64,000 nt of DNA. Source: Leucobacter tenebrionis (GTDB lineage: Bacteria; Actinomycetota; Actinomycetes; Actinomycetales; Microbacteriaceae). The notes beneath the pieces are model-generated. The model was not told where the DNA came from, ran no database searches, and saw only the letters and a program-made list of their open reading frames with translations. Both the position numbers and the translations under genes were made by a program. Shown here piece after piece: positions 26,712 through 35,358 of this stretch. Where the stretch lies: positions 992,001 through 1,056,000 of the forward strand of contig NZ_CP082322.1 of assembly GCF_019884725.1 (NCBI RefSeq). The letters are read 5' to 3'. How positions within the stretch are numbered: position 1 is the first letter of the stretch; each line of letters begins with the position of its first letter.

Positions 26712-27734
26712 ATGGCCGAGTACAGCACCCCGGATCCTGCGCGTGTCGAAGACGCCTCCCAGGAGCCCGCCGCACTGAGCACCGATACTCAGGCGCTCAT
26801 GCGCCCCGAGTTCACGTCGCCCTTCACCGAGATCGATCGTGCCGAGTGGGCGAGGCTGGCGGGCGAGACGCCGATGCCGCTCACCGAGCAGGAGATCGAT
26901 GCGTTCCGCGGGCTGGGCGAGCCGCTCGATCTCGCCGAGGTCTCGGAGGTCTACCGGCCCCTCAGCCGGCTCATCAATCAGTACGCGATCGCGACGCGCG
27001 AGATGCATCAGCGCACGCGCGGCTTCCTGCGGCGCGACGGCGAGCGCCAGAGCCCGTTCGTCATCGGGATCGCCGGATCGGTGGCGGTCGGCAAGTCGAC
27101 GGTCGCGCGTATTCTGCGGGATCTGCTGGCGCGCTGGCCCGAGACCCCGAACGTGCAGCTGATCACCACCGACGGTTTCCTGCACCCGACGCGCGAGCTC
27201 GAGCGGCGCGGGATCGTGCACCGCAAAGGATTCCCCGAGTCGTACGACCGGCGCGCGCTGCTGCGCTTCGTGTCCCAGGTCAAGGCGGGCGTCGAAGAGG
27301 TGCGCGCGCCCGTGTACAGCCACCTCGTCTACGACATCGTGCCCGACGAGTACATCGTCGTGCGGCAGCCGGACATCCTCATCGTCGAGGGGCTCAACGT
27401 GCTGCAGCCGGCCTCGATGCAGCACCCCGTCGCGGTGAGCGACCTCTTCGACTTCTCCGTCTACGTCGACGCGCGCATCGCCGATATCCAGCGCTGGTAC
27501 CGCGACCGGTTCCTGCGCCTCAGGGAGAGCGCGTTCGCGAACCCGCGCTCCCATTTCCGCAGGTTCGCGACGCTCAACGACGAGGCCGCGATCGCGGTCG
27601 CCGACGAGTTCTGGAACAACATCAACGAGCCCAACCTGATCGAGAACATCAGGCCGACGCGGGCGCGGGCCACCCTCGTACTGCGCAAGGAGGCCGATCA
27701 CCGGGTCCAGAAGGTGCTGCTCAGGAAACTGTAG
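26712..27734 (+). CDS. coaA: Pantothenate kinase, type I (CoaA)
   Basis: This 340-residue P-loop kinase phosphorylates pantothenate, the first step of CoA synthesis. Walker A is GSVAVGKST (122-130), followed by [17 protein letters not shown] and VEGLNVLQ, all hallmarks of the prokaryotic type I enzyme. The first 30 residues precede the usual start region ([13 protein letters not shown]), so ATG at 26799 is an alternative, although neither has a clear ribosome site. The gene is divergent from glmS across only 32 bp, so its promoter must overlap glmS sequence. A strong two-way terminator follows. Confidence 0.94.
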   Translation: MAEYSTPDPARVEDASQEPAALSTDTQALMRPEFTSPFTEIDRAEWARLAGETPMPLTEQEIDAFRGLGEPLDLAEVSEVYRPLSRLINQYAIATREMHQRTRGFLRRDGERQSPFVIGIAGSVAVGKSTVARILRDLLARWPETPNVQLITTDGFLHPTRELERRGIVHRKGFPESYDRRALLRFVSQVKAGVEEVRAPVYSHLVYDIVPDEYIVVRQPDILIVEGLNVLQPASMQHPVAVSDLFDFSVYVDARIADIQRWYRDRFLRLRESAFANPRSHFRRFATLNDEAAIAVADEFWNNINEPNLIENIRPTRARATLVLRKEADHRVQKVLLRKL

Positions 27735-27783
27735 GGGCTGGCCGCGGCCCGCGCTCGCCACTGCGCGACCGATCCCGCCGCTA

Positions 27784-27821
27784 TGCAAGAAGGCCCGGTC
27801 ATGCGACCGGGCCTTCTTGCA
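27784..27821. terminator. Bidirectional terminator between coaA and glmM
   Basis: A perfect 17-bp stem (TGCAAGAAGGCCCGGTC, 27784-27800, with 27805-27821) closes an ATGC loop and is followed by TTT. It lies between convergent coaA and glmM. Confidence 0.85.
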
Positions 27822-27835
27822 TTTCGACGCGCGAC

Positions 27836-29185
27836 TCAGACCGCGAGCCGCTCCTTCACGATCTCGGCGAGGTCGTCGGCGAGGCGCTGCGCCTGCTCCT
27901 CGTGCTCCGCTTCGACCATCACGCGCACCACGGGCTCGGTGCCCGAGGGGCGCAGCAGCACGCGGCCCTTGCCGCCCAGCGCGAGCTCGGCCTGGTGCAC
28001 CGCCTGCTGCAGCACATCGTCCCCGGAGACCCCGGTGCGGTCGACGCCGCGCACGTTCACGAGCACCTGCGGGTACACGGTCATGCACTGCGCCAGTTCG
28101 GCGAGCGACTTGCCGGTGCGCTTCACCTCGGCGGCGATGTGCAGACCGGTGAGGATGCCGTCACCCGTGGTCGCGTAGTCGCTCATGATGACGTGCCCCG
28201 ACTGCTCGCCTCCCAGCGAGTAGCCGTGCTCGTTGATCGCCTCGAGCACGTAGCGGTCGCCCACCCCGGTCTCGACGACGTCGATGCCGTTGTCGGCCAT
28301 GGCAAGCTTCAGTCCGAGGTTGGACATCACGGTCGCGACGAGCGTGTTGCGTTCGAGCTTGCCTCGGGCCGACATCGAGAGCGCGAGGATCGCCATGATC
28401 TTGTCGCCGTCGACCACGTTGCCGTCGCCGTCGACCGCGAGACAGCGGTCGGCGTCACCGTCGTGGGCGATGCCGAGGTCGCCGCCGTGCGCGCGAACAG
28501 CAGCGATCAGCGGCTCGAGGTGGGTGGAACCCACACCGTCGTTGATGTTGAAGCCGTCGGGATCGTTGCCGATCACCGTCACCTTCGCCCCGGCATCGCT
28601 GAACACGTCCGGCGAGATCCCGGCCGCGGCGCCGTGCGCGCAGTCGAGCACGACGTGCAGCCCGTCCAACTTGACGCCCTCGAGCGTGCCGAGCAGGTGC
28701 ACGAGGTAACGGTCCTCGGCGTCCGCGAAGCGGCGGATCCGACCGACCTCCCGGCCTGTGACCGCGATCCTCGTGCCGCTCATCGCGGCCTCGATCTCGT
28801 CCTCGATGTCGTCGGCCAGCTTGCGGCCGCCCTCGGCGAAGAACTTGATGCCGTTGTCTGGCGCCGGGTTGTGCGAGGCCGAGACCATCACACCGAAGTC
28901 GGCTCCGGTGTCGGCGACGAGGTAGGCGGCGGCGGGAGTCGGGATCACGCCGGCGTCGAGCACATCGACGCCGGCAGCGGCCAGACCGGCCGAGACGGCC
29001 GCCGCGATGAACTCACCGGACACTCGCGGATCGCGAGCGACCACGGCTACAGCGCGACGGCTCTCGCTCCGGGCTGAACGCCCGAGAACGAGAGCCGCTG
29101 CGTGGGCGAGGTTCATGGCCAGCTCGGCGGTCACATCGACCCCGGCCAGACCACGAACCCCATCGGTGCCGAACAGGCGTCCCAT
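27836..29185 (-). CDS. glmM: Phosphoglucosamine mutase
   Basis: This 449-residue enzyme converts glucosamine-6-phosphate to the 1-phosphate, the step after GlmS. The start [10 protein letters not shown], the phosphoserine loop SASHNP (active Ser104), the metal-binding DGDADRC and the sugar-binding GGEQSGH are all present. The C-terminal phosphate-binding [12 protein letters not shown] is intact. It starts 17 bp after the rpsI stop, so it is the third gene of the rplM-rpsI-glmM operon, while glmS lies in the next transcription unit. Confidence 0.97.
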   Translation of the reverse strand: MGRLFGTDGVRGLAGVDVTAELAMNLAHAAALVLGRSARSESRRAVAVVARDPRVSGEFIAAAVSAGLAAAGVDVLDAGVIPTPAAAYLVADTGADFGVMVSASHNPAPDNGIKFFAEGGRKLADDIEDEIEAAMSGTRIAVTGREVGRIRRFADAEDRYLVHLLGTLEGVKLDGLHVVLDCAHGAAAGISPDVFSDAGAKVTVIGNDPDGFNINDGVGSTHLEPLIAAVRAHGGDLGIAHDGDADRCLAVDGDGNVVDGDKIMAILALSMSARGKLERNTLVATVMSNLGLKLAMADNGIDVVETGVGDRYVLEAINEHGYSLGGEQSGHVIMSDYATTGDGILTGLHIAAEVKRTGKSLAELAQCMTVYPQVLVNVRGVDRTGVSGDDVLQQAVHQAELALGGKGRVLLRPSGTEPVVRVMVEAEHEEQAQRLADDLAEIVKERLAV

Positions 29186-29202
29186 GAGAGGGTGCTTCCT
29201 GC

Positions 29203-29682
29203 TTAGCGCTTCGAGTACTGAGGCGCCTTGCGGGCCTTCTTGAGACCGGCCTTCTTGCGCTCCTTGATGCGGGCGTCGCGGCTGAGGAAGCCGGCCTTCT
29301 TGAGCGTCGGGCGGTTGTGCTCCGCGTCGATCTCGTTCAGGGCGCGGGCGATCGCGAGACGCAGGGCGCCGGCCTGACCCGAGGGGCCGCCGCCGACGAT
29401 GCGGGCGATCACGTCGTACGAGCCGTTCAGCTCGAGCACGGTGAAGGGATCGGTGATGAGCTGCTGGTGCAGCTTGTTGGGGAAGTACTCGTCGAGCTCG
29501 CGCCCGTTGACGGTCATCTTGCCCGAGCCGGGGATGAGGCGCACGCGGGCGATGGCCTGCTTGCGACGGCCGACGGCTGCACCGGGAACGGTGAGCGCGG
29601 GGCGGGGGGTCGACGCGGTCGCCTGCGAGGCGGGCGTCTCGGTGGTGTAGCTCTCGGGGGCCACGGTCTGCTCTTCAGTCAC
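29203..29682 (-). CDS. rpsI: 30S ribosomal protein S9
   Basis: This 159-residue protein has a hydrophilic N-terminal extension of about 35 residues, Thr/Ala/Pro-rich, before the conserved [12 protein letters not shown] start. [18 protein letters not shown] is conserved, and the C-terminus ends in the invariant SKR that touches P-site tRNA. It lies 37 bp after rplM in the rplM-rpsI pair found in nearly all bacteria. The long N-terminal tail is common in actinomycetes. Confidence 0.97.
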   Translation of the reverse strand: MTEEQTVAPESYTTETPASQATASTPRPALTVPGAAVGRRKQAIARVRLIPGSGKMTVNGRELDEYFPNKLHQQLITDPFTVLELNGSYDVIARIVGGGPSGQAGALRLAIARALNEIDAEHNRPTLKKAGFLSRDARIKERKKAGLKKARKAPQYSKR

Positions 29683-29719
29683 TGTGAAGTCTCTCTCTTA
29701 ACGTCTCGTTGCGCCGCGA

Positions 29720-30166
29720 TTACTGCGCGACCTGGCCGAAGGTGTAGGGGGTGGGCTGCTGAGCCGCGTGCGGGTGCTCTGCGCCCGCGTAGACCTTCAG
29801 CTTGCGGAAGATGTCGGCGCCCAGGGAGTTCTTCGGCAGCATGCCGCGGATGGCCTTCTCGACGGCGCGCTCGGGGTTCTTCTCGAGCAGCTCGGTGTAG
29901 CTCACCGAGCGCAGGCCGCCCGGGTAGCCCGAGTGGCGGTAGGCCTTCTTCTTGGCCGCCTTGCCCGCGGTCAGCACGACCTTGTCGGCGTTGATGATGA
30001 TGACGTAGTCGCCCATGTCCATGTGGGGGGCGAACGTCGGCTTGTGCTTGCCGCGGAGCAGAGCCGCCGCGTGCGAGGCCAGGCGGCCGAGCACCACGTC
30101 GGTGGCGTCGATGACGAGCCAGTCGTGCTTCTGCTCGGAGGCCTTCGGCGAATAAGTGCGAGTCAC
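29720..30166 (-). CDS. rplM: 50S ribosomal protein L13
   Basis: This 148-residue protein is of normal length with [35 protein letters not shown] and [10 protein letters not shown]. It is an early-assembly protein of the large subunit. It heads the rplM-rpsI-glmM operon. A good extended -10 promoter lies about 120 bases upstream, giving a leader of roughly 115 nt. Confidence 0.97.
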   Translation of the reverse strand: MTRTYSPKASEQKHDWLVIDATDVVLGRLASHAAALLRGKHKPTFAPHMDMGDYVIIINADKVVLTAGKAAKKKAYRHSGYPGGLRSVSYTELLEKNPERAVEKAIRGMLPKNSLGADIFRKLKVYAGAEHPHAAQQPTPYTFGQVAQ

Positions 30167-30273
30167 TAGAGTGCTGCTTTCTGTCGAATTGGAGGTGTTC
30201 GTGGATCCCGCTCCGATGCCCGGTCCCCTATGGGTGCGCGAGCGATGGAGGGCTCAACAAATCGGGTGCTTAC

Positions 30274-30292
30274 GCACCAAGGATCAACTTTA
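30274..30292 (-). promoter_or_regulatory. rplM operon promoter with shared ribosomal-protein signature
   Basis: On the minus strand TGC-TAAAGT (extended -10, box at 30287-30292) is followed directly by TTGATCCTTGGTGC. The 19-nt block matches the blocks upstream of rpsL (58511-58529) and infA (35269-35287). The -35 region is weak. Confidence 0.65.
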
Positions 30293-30397
30293 GCACAGGA
30301 TCGCGGAGCCTCTCCATGATCTCCAGGGCCTGCAGGCCTCCAGGGCCTTCGTTGCAGTCTTTCCAGGCCCTGGATCAATCGAGACGGTCCATTCCTC

Positions 30398-30439
30398 TCG
30401 AGCCGGGCTGCAATTCGCGTGAATTGCAGCCCGGCTCGA
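30398..30439. terminator. Perfect 19-bp hairpin downstream of truA
   Basis: TCGAGCCGGGCTGCAATTC (30398-30416) pairs exactly with 30421-30439 around GCGT. It probably ends the alpha-operon/truA transcript, though no T-tract follows on the minus strand. Confidence 0.65.
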
Positions 30440-30506
30440 TACTTTGAGGCCGACTCGCACGCTCGCCCGGGGCCACGACTTCAAGAAGGCCCCGCCATGG
30501 ATCCGC

Positions 30507-30561
30507 GACGTCGGCCGTCGGCCGTCACCCATCAGAAGCCAGACGTCGGCGGTCGGCCGTC
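30507..30561. repeat. 20-bp direct repeat after truA
   Basis: GACGTCGGCCGTCGGCCGTC at 30507-30526 recurs with one change at 30542-30561. It sits in the spacer just past the truA stop. Confidence 0.6.
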
Positions 30562-30587
30562 TGCGCTCGGCCTCAGGCCGGCAGCCG

Positions 30588-31619
30588 TCAGCCGTCGAGA
30601 GGAGCCCGCTTCGCCCGCGTCTGCTCGGCTCGCGCTGCGAGCGCCTCGTCGGACGGGTACGCGATCTCCTCGAGTGACAGCCCGTGAGCCGGCATGACCG
30701 TGAACCTGCTGGATCGCGCACGGGCGTCGCGCAGCCGGATCAGCTCATCGTGCCCGATCCTCCCGCTGCCCACCGCGACAACCGCCCCGACGAGCGCCCG
30801 CACCATCGAGTGGCAGAAGGCGTCCGCTTCGATGCGCGCCGCGTAGGCGCCGTCCTCCGTCTCGCGCCACTCGAAGCAGAGCAGATCGCGCACGGCGGTG
30901 GCCCCCTCGCGCGCCTTACAGAAGGTCGTAAAGTCGTTCAGGCCGAGCAGTTCGTCACTGGCGCGCTGGATCGCCGAGAGATCGAGCGGCCGCGGCACCT
31001 CGGCGGTGAAGCGCGCGGTGAGCGGATCGCGGCGCATGCCCTCCCCCCGCAGCCGGTATTCGTAGCGCCGGCGCAGCGCCGAGAATCGTGCATCGAACAC
31101 GTCGGGCACGATCCTCACCGCATGCACCGCGATGTCAGGCGCACCGCGCTTCAGCACGCCGTTGAGCTTACGAGCTCGGGTCGCGGACTCCTCCGCCTCG
31201 GTGCGGCGCGCCTGCCCGCGCCGAGCGCTCCACTTCGCGAGCTGCGCGTCCGTGACATCGAGGTGCGCGACCTGGCCCCGTGCATGCACGCCCGCGTCGG
31301 TGCGGCCTCCGACGGTGAGCCGCACGCCCGCGTTCTCGGGGCCCGTGCGCAGCAGCAGGCCGATGGCCCGCTCCAGCTCGCCCTGCACGGTGCGCAATCC
31401 AGGCTGCGCAGCCCACCCGGAGAAGTCCGTGCCGTCGTAGGCGAGGTCGAGCCGCAGCCGGGTGCGCTCCGCGGGCCGGCCCGCGGTCGCGGGTGCGGAC
31501 TCGGCGTGCGGCCCAGCGGGAGCAGGTGCGTCGGACCCAGCGTGCACGGCAGAGGCGTCGGCGTGCACGGGACGGTCGGGCTCAACATGCACGGGGCGGT
31601 CTGGTCGGTCGAGGATCAC
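30588..31619 (-). CDS. truA: tRNA pseudouridine(38-40) synthase TruA
   Basis: This protein of about 343 residues isomerises uridines 38-40 of the tRNA anticodon arm. The catalytic Asp lies in GGRTDAGVHARGQVAH. YDGTDFSGW near the start of the domain, RRRYEYRL and FCHSMVRALVG follow in family order. The start is uncertain: the domain begins near TRLRLDLAYDG, and the chosen GTG (31619, with AGGATCGAGGA upstream) adds a 45-residue Pro/Ala/His-rich leader. The open frame runs back to 31706. truA follows rplQ as in many bacteria, but a hairpin lies between them. Confidence 0.9.
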   Translation of the reverse strand: MILDRPDRPVHVEPDRPVHADASAVHAGSDAPAPAGPHAESAPATAGRPAERTRLRLDLAYDGTDFSGWAAQPGLRTVQGELERAIGLLLRTGPENAGVRLTVGGRTDAGVHARGQVAHLDVTDAQLAKWSARRGQARRTEAEESATRARKLNGVLKRGAPDIAVHAVRIVPDVFDARFSALRRRYEYRLRGEGMRRDPLTARFTAEVPRPLDLSAIQRASDELLGLNDFTTFCKAREGATAVRDLLCFEWRETEDGAYAARIEADAFCHSMVRALVGAVVAVGSGRIGHDELIRLRDARARSSRFTVMPAHGLSLEEIAYPSDEALAARAEQTRAKRAPLDG

Positions 31620-31753
31620 TCCTCGATCCTGCCAGATCCGCAGCCGGCCGTCCCGACCCGTCGTGCCGGCCCGCCTCTCTCTCTCCCCCCCCGATCGAGA
31701 TGACACATTCGGCCCCCATATCGCAGCGCGAGGGCGGAACGCGTCATCTCGGC

Positions 31754-31829
31754 GAGGAAGCAGGTCGGGAACGAGGAAGCAGGGCGAGCACGAGTAAGCA
31801 GGGCGGGAATGAGGAAAGAACGCGGGAAT
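31754..31829. repeat. 19-bp minisatellite, four units
   Basis: Four consecutive 19-bp units start GAGGAAGCAG, GAGGAAGCAG, GAGTAAGCAG and GAGGAAAGAA. The period is exact and the sequence drifts. It lies just upstream of truA. Confidence 0.75.
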
Positions 31830-31890
31830 GGCGGGAAAGCCCGGGACCAGGAGGGAGAGCGGCGCGGGAAGGGACGGCGGGAGAGAACAG

Positions 31891-31929
31891 CGAAGCGCCC
31901 CGCGTTCCTGGAGGGATCGCGGGGCGCTT
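31891..31929 (-). terminator. Terminator hairpin after rplQ
   Basis: A perfect 13-bp stem, GAAGCGCCCCGCG (31891-31903) with 31917-31929, closes a 13-nt loop about 20 bases past the rplQ stop. Confidence 0.7.
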
Positions 31930-31950
31930 CGTCGTGCGGGAGTCGAGACG

Positions 31951-32466
31951 TTACTCGGCCTTCTCCTCGGCCGGAGCCTCGGTCTCGGCTGCCTCCTCGG
32001 CGGGAGTCTCGGCCTCGGCGACCTCGGTCTCCTCGGCGGGGGTCTCGACGACCTCCTCGGCCTTGGGCTCCTCGGCAGCAGCCTTCTTCGCCTTCGGCTT
32101 CGGGTTGACCGGCTCGAGCACGAGCTCGATCACTGCGAGGGGCGCGTTGTCGCCCTTGCGGAAACCGGTCTTGATGATGCGGGTGTAGCCGCCCTCGCGG
32201 TTCTCGACGAGCGGGGCGATCTCGGTGAAGAGCTCGTGCACGACGCTCTTGTCGAGGATCTGACGCATCACGCGACGGCGGGCGTGCAGGTCGCCGCGCT
32301 TGGCGAAGGTCACGAGGCGCTCGGCCACGGGCTGCAGGCGCTTAGCCTTGGTCTCCGTGGTCTGGATCCGCTTGTGCTCGAAGAGCTGGGACGCCATCTG
32401 GTTCAGCATGAGGCGCTCGTGTGCGGGGCCGCCTCCGAGGCGGGGGCCCTTGTTGGGCTTGGGCAT
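31951..32466 (-). CDS. rplQ: 50S ribosomal protein L17
   Basis: This 171-residue protein has the L17 core (residues 1-118: [42 protein letters not shown]). An acidic Ala/Glu/Pro-rich tail of about 50 residues follows. Such tails are common in actinomycete L17 and E. coli lacks them. It is the last ribosomal gene of the alpha operon and is followed by a terminator hairpin. Confidence 0.97.
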   Translation of the reverse strand: MPKPNKGPRLGGGPAHERLMLNQMASQLFEHKRIQTTETKAKRLQPVAERLVTFAKRGDLHARRRVMRQILDKSVVHELFTEIAPLVENREGGYTRIIKTGFRKGDNAPLAVIELVLEPVNPKPKAKKAAAEEPKAEEVVETPAEETEVAEAETPAEEAAETEAPAEEKAE

Positions 32467-32511
32467 TGTTTACTCCAGTAAGTGTGCGATCAGGCGAGCA
32501 GCGCCGGGTCG

Positions 32512-33498
32512 TTAGTTGTTGTCGTCTTCGTAGCTGTAGAACTGCGCACCGTCGAAGCCGGGCACCGCGTCCTTCAGCGAGAGGCCCATCTCGGTGAGCT
32601 TGTCGCGCACCTCGAAGACGGACTTCTGGCCGAAGTTGCGGATGTTCATCAGCTGCGCCTCGGAGAGCGCGACGAGCTCGCTCACCGTGTTGATGCCCTC
32701 GCGCTTCAGGCAGTTGTAGCTGCGCACCGAGAGATCCAGGTCCTCGATCGGGATCGAGAGCTCGCCCTCGGCCACGACCTCGACCGGCGCGGGGCCGATC
32801 TCGACGCCCTCGGCGGCGGTGTTGAGCTCGCGGGCCAGGCCGAACAGCTCGACGAGGGTCGAACCGGCCGACGCGATCGCGTCGCGGGGCGTGATGGCGG
32901 GCTTGGTCTCGACGTCGACGACGAGGCGATCGAAGTCGGTGCGCTCACCCGCACGCGTGGCCTCCACGCGGTAGGTGACTTTGAGCACCGGCGAGTAGAT
33001 CGAGTCGACCGGGATGCGGCCGACCTCGGCGTCCTCGTTGCGGTTCTGGGCAGCCGAGACGTAGCCGCGGCCGCGCTCGATGGTCAGCTCGAGCTCGAAC
33101 TGCGCGGTGTCGCTCAGAGTCGCGATGACGAGCTCGGGGTTGTGCACCTCGACACCCGCGGGAGCGGAGATGTCGGCGGCGGTCACCTCACCGGCGCCGG
33201 TCTTGCGCAGGTATGCCGTGATCGGCTCGTCGTGCTCGCTCGAGACGACGAGATCCTTGATGTTGAGGATGATCTCGGTCACGTCCTCGGTCACACCGGG
33301 GATCGTCGTGAACTCGTGGGCAACGCCCTCGAAGCGCACGCTGGTCACCGCGGCACCGGGGATCGACGAGAGCAGGGTGCGACGCAGGGAGTTGCCGAGC
33401 GTGTAGCCGAAGCCGGGCTCGAGCGGCTCGATGGCGAAGCGCGAACGGTACTCGGAGATCGATTCTTCAGTCAGAGTGGGTCGCTGTGCAATGAGCAC
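32512..33498 (-). CDS. rpoA: DNA-directed RNA polymerase subunit alpha
   Basis: This 328-residue subunit nucleates polymerase assembly through its N-terminal domain (about 1-230, with [20 protein letters not shown]). It contacts UP-element DNA and activators through the C-terminal domain (about 250-315, with [14 protein letters not shown] and VSELVALSE). Length and motifs are normal. It follows rpsK directly with no rpsD between them, and a 200-bp spacer with a perfect hairpin separates the two genes. Confidence 0.98.
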   Translation of the reverse strand: MLIAQRPTLTEESISEYRSRFAIEPLEPGFGYTLGNSLRRTLLSSIPGAAVTSVRFEGVAHEFTTIPGVTEDVTEIILNIKDLVVSSEHDEPITAYLRKTGAGEVTAADISAPAGVEVHNPELVIATLSDTAQFELELTIERGRGYVSAAQNRNEDAEVGRIPVDSIYSPVLKVTYRVEATRAGERTDFDRLVVDVETKPAITPRDAIASAGSTLVELFGLARELNTAAEGVEIGPAPVEVVAEGELSIPIEDLDLSVRSYNCLKREGINTVSELVALSEAQLMNIRNFGQKSVFEVRDKLTEMGLSLKDAVPGFDGAQFYSYEDDNN

Positions 33499-33578
33499 TG
33501 TGTGTGGTCCTTTCGCTGGAGTCCGCTATATGACTCATGCGTTGATGGGAAAGGGAAGGACTGAAACAGCCTCGGCGA

Positions 33579-33608
33579 CCGGCCGCAACGGGATTCCGTT
33601 GCGGCCGG
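33579..33608 (-). other. Perfect 13-bp hairpin in the rpsK-rpoA spacer
   Basis: CCGGCCGCAACGG (33579-33591) pairs with 33596-33608 around GATT. There is no T-tract. It could slow polymerase or set the ratio of rpoA to ribosomal proteins where rpsD would normally sit. Confidence 0.6.
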
Positions 33609-33699
33609 AAGCCGCTAGCATTCGCCGATGTCGATCTGGGTGCCTCGACGCCGCGGAGGGCGGCAGTCGAAGCCGACCGCAGTCGGCTAGACAATCAGT

Positions 33700-34098
33700 T
33701 CAGACGCGACGGCGCTTCGGCGGACGGCAACCGTTGTGCGTCTGCGGGGTGACATCGGTGATCGACCCGACCTCGAGGCCTGCCGCCTGAAGCGAGCGGA
33801 TCGCGGTTTCGCGGCCCGAGCCCGGACCCTTCACGAAGACATCGACCTTCTTCATGCCGTGCTCCTGCGCCTTGCGCGCAGCCGACTCCGCGGCGAGCTG
33901 AGCGGCGAAGGGGGTCGACTTGCGCGAGCCCTTGAAGCCGACGCCGCCCGAGGAGGCCCAGCTGATCACGGCACCGGTGGTGTCGGTGATCGAGACGATC
34001 GTGTTGTTGAACGTCGACTTGATGTGGGCCTGGCCCACGACGACGTTCTTCTTGTCCTTGCGACGCGGCTTACGAGCCGCGGTCTTGGGTGCAGCCAT
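33700..34098 (-). CDS. rpsK: 30S ribosomal protein S11
   Basis: This 132-residue protein ends with the invariant [13 protein letters not shown]. It also contains [29 protein letters not shown] and [14 protein letters not shown], all matching S11, a platform protein of the small subunit. It lies between rpsM and rpoA in the alpha operon. Confidence 0.97.
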   Translation of the reverse strand: MAAPKTAARKPRRKDKKNVVVGQAHIKSTFNNTIVSITDTTGAVISWASSGGVGFKGSRKSTPFAAQLAAESAARKAQEHGMKKVDVFVKGPGSGRETAIRSLQAAGLEVGSITDVTPQTHNGCRPPKRRRV

Positions 34099-34146
34099 TG
34101 AGTGTTCTCCTGAAAAGCTCTGTGTGTTCGGTCAGTGAACCGGCGG

Positions 34147-34515
34147 TTACTTCTTCTTGCCGGCGACGGTGCGCTTCGGGCCCTTGCGGGTGCGAGCGTT
34201 CGTCTTGGTGCGCTGACCGTGCACGGGCAGGCCCTTGCGGTGGCGGAGACCCTGGTAGCTGCCGATCTCGACCTTGCGGCGGATGTCGGCTGCGACCTCG
34301 CGGCGGAGGTCGCCCTCAACCTTGAAGTTGCCTTCGATGTAGTCGCGGAGCGCGACGAGCTGGTCGTCGGTGAGGTCCTTGACGCGGATGTTGCCGTCGA
34401 TGCCGGTGTCGGCGAGGGTCTTCAGCGCGCTGGTGCGGCCGACGCCGTAGATGTAGGTGAGTGCGATCTCGACGCGCTTATCGCGCGGGATGTCGACTCC
34501 TGCGAGACGTGCCAT
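34147..34515 (-). CDS. rpsM: 30S ribosomal protein S13
   Basis: This 122-residue protein starts [26 protein letters not shown], with the invariant Gly-Ile/Val-Gly helix region. It ends in the basic tail [15 protein letters not shown] that reaches the P site. The open frame extends 13 codons further, but ATG at 34515 is the family start and has AGGAG upstream. rpmJ is 241 bp upstream across a spacer with an inverted pair of palindromic repeats. Confidence 0.97.
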   Translation of the reverse strand: MARLAGVDIPRDKRVEIALTYIYGVGRTSALKTLADTGIDGNIRVKDLTDDQLVALRDYIEGNFKVEGDLRREVAADIRRKVEIGSYQGLRHRKGLPVHGQRTKTNARTRKGPKRTVAGKKK

Positions 34516-34677
34516 GTTGGCTCTCCTTGCGGATCGTGGAGGTTTGGTGCGCATCGGGGGTTCGGGCCTCCGACCCGAGGTGTCCCCCGCACGTCGACAG
34601 ACGGTGGTCTGCGTCCGTGCGGGCTCTTCGATGCGCTGGATCAGTTATTGAGTTGCGTGTTCTGCTCGAGCAGTCTC

Positions 34678-34714
34678 GTCACCCTGCGTGAGCTTGCGAA
34701 CCGCAGGATCTCGT
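34678..34714. repeat. REP-like palindromic repeat, copy 3
   Basis: GTCACCCTGCGTGAGC, a variable middle, then CGCAGGATCTCGT. It is the same family as at 13796 and 21176, and lies in the rpmJ-rpsM spacer facing an inverted copy 3 bp away. Confidence 0.65.
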
Positions 34715-34717
34715 ATG

Positions 34718-34753
34718 AGACTCTGCGACGACTTGCTCACGCAGCATGACGAC
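34718..34753. repeat. REP-like palindromic repeat, copy 4 (inverted)
   Basis: Read on the minus strand this is GTCGTCATGCTGCGTGAGC, then AGTCGTCGCAGAGTCT. It is the opposite orientation of copy 3, so the two form a head-to-head pair of about 76 bp inside the alpha operon. Confidence 0.6.
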
Positions 34754-34756
34754 CTG

Positions 34757-34873
34757 CTAGCCCTGACGCTGCTTGTGGCGCGGGTTGCTCTTGCAGATCA
34801 CCATGACGCGGCCGTGACGACGGATGACCTTGCAGTGATCGCAGATCGGCTTGACGCTGGGCTTGACCTTCAT
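34757..34873 (-). CDS. rpmJ: 50S ribosomal protein L36 (zinc-binding form)
   Basis: This 38-residue protein reads [17 protein letters not shown], then a basic stretch and [13 protein letters not shown]. The Cys-X2-Cys, a later Cys and a His form the zinc ribbon of the C+ paralogue. It is too short for most gene finders but is complete, starting with ATG at 34871-34873 and ending at TAG. infA lies 67 bp upstream. Confidence 0.95.
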   Translation of the reverse strand: MKVKPSVKPICDHCKVIRRHGRVMVICKSNPRHKQRQG

Positions 34874-34940
34874 GATGTTTCCTTCATAGTTCGCTGTCCT
34901 CGTACTCGCGGGGTGCCGCGAGCCGTTACTTTCCAGCGAC

Positions 34941-35162
34941 CTACTTGTAGCGGTAGACGATGCGGCCGCGGGTCAGATCGTAGGGCGTCAGCTCCACGAT
35001 CACGCGGTCCTCGGGGAGGATGCGGATGTAGTGCTGGCGCATCTTTCCGGAGATATGAGCGAGCACCTTGTGTCCATTGGTCAACTCAACGCGGAACATC
35101 GCATTGGGCAGAGCCTCGACAACCTGTCCCTCGATCTCGATGACGCCGTCTTTCTTCGCCAT
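34941..35162 (-). CDS. infA: Translation initiation factor IF-1
   Basis: This 73-residue OB-fold factor occupies the ribosomal A site during initiation. [21 protein letters not shown], the [14 protein letters not shown] strand and the [18 protein letters not shown] end are all canonical. ATG at 35162 is the family start. It has its own good promoter, described separately, so it probably heads the infA-rpmJ-rpsM-rpsK-rpoA-rplQ operon. Confidence 0.97.
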   Translation of the reverse strand: MAKKDGVIEIEGQVVEALPNAMFRVELTNGHKVLAHISGKMRQHYIRILPEDRVIVELTPYDLTRGRIVYRYK

Positions 35163-35268
35163 AGCCTCACTATCGCTTGCGTAGGTTTGTGCTGGTCTTG
35201 CGAATGCCCTGAACTTGCCTGCGAGCACGAAGCGGATCCTCCGCCGCGAACACGAAAACAGGCGCAAA

Positions 35269-35310
35269 GCACCAAAGATCAAGAGTACCCGGGCGTGGCG
35301 CATTTGTAAA
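35269..35310 (-). promoter_or_regulatory. infA operon promoter with shared ribosomal-protein signature
   Basis: The -35 box is TTTACA (35305-35310) and the -10 box is TACTCT (35282-35287), with a 17-bp spacer. The bases after the -10 read TGATCTTTGGTGC, matching the rplM and rpsL promoters. The predicted leader is about 110 nt. Confidence 0.72.
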
Positions 35311-35358
35311 CCCGAGGTTCACGACACGCCGATGCGGCTACGGGATCGACAGGAATGC

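Larger units (their letters stand above)
30167..30587. other. Gene-free spacer, 421 bp, between truA and rplM
   Basis: No gene is supported. It holds the rplM promoter and leader, a CCAGGGCC-rich stretch (30320-30375), a perfect 19-bp hairpin and a 20-bp near-identical direct repeat. Confidence 0.65.
31620..31950. other. Gene-free spacer, 331 bp, between rplQ and truA
   Basis: No gene is supported. It contains a CT-rich tract (31671-31692), a 9-bp inverted repeat (31696-31704 with 31743-31751), a four-unit 19-bp minisatellite and the rplQ terminator. Confidence 0.6.

Noticed and set aside
30398-30439. 19-bp hairpin as a mobile element end
   Set aside because: There is no target duplication, partner copy or transposase nearby; a terminator role after truA is simpler.
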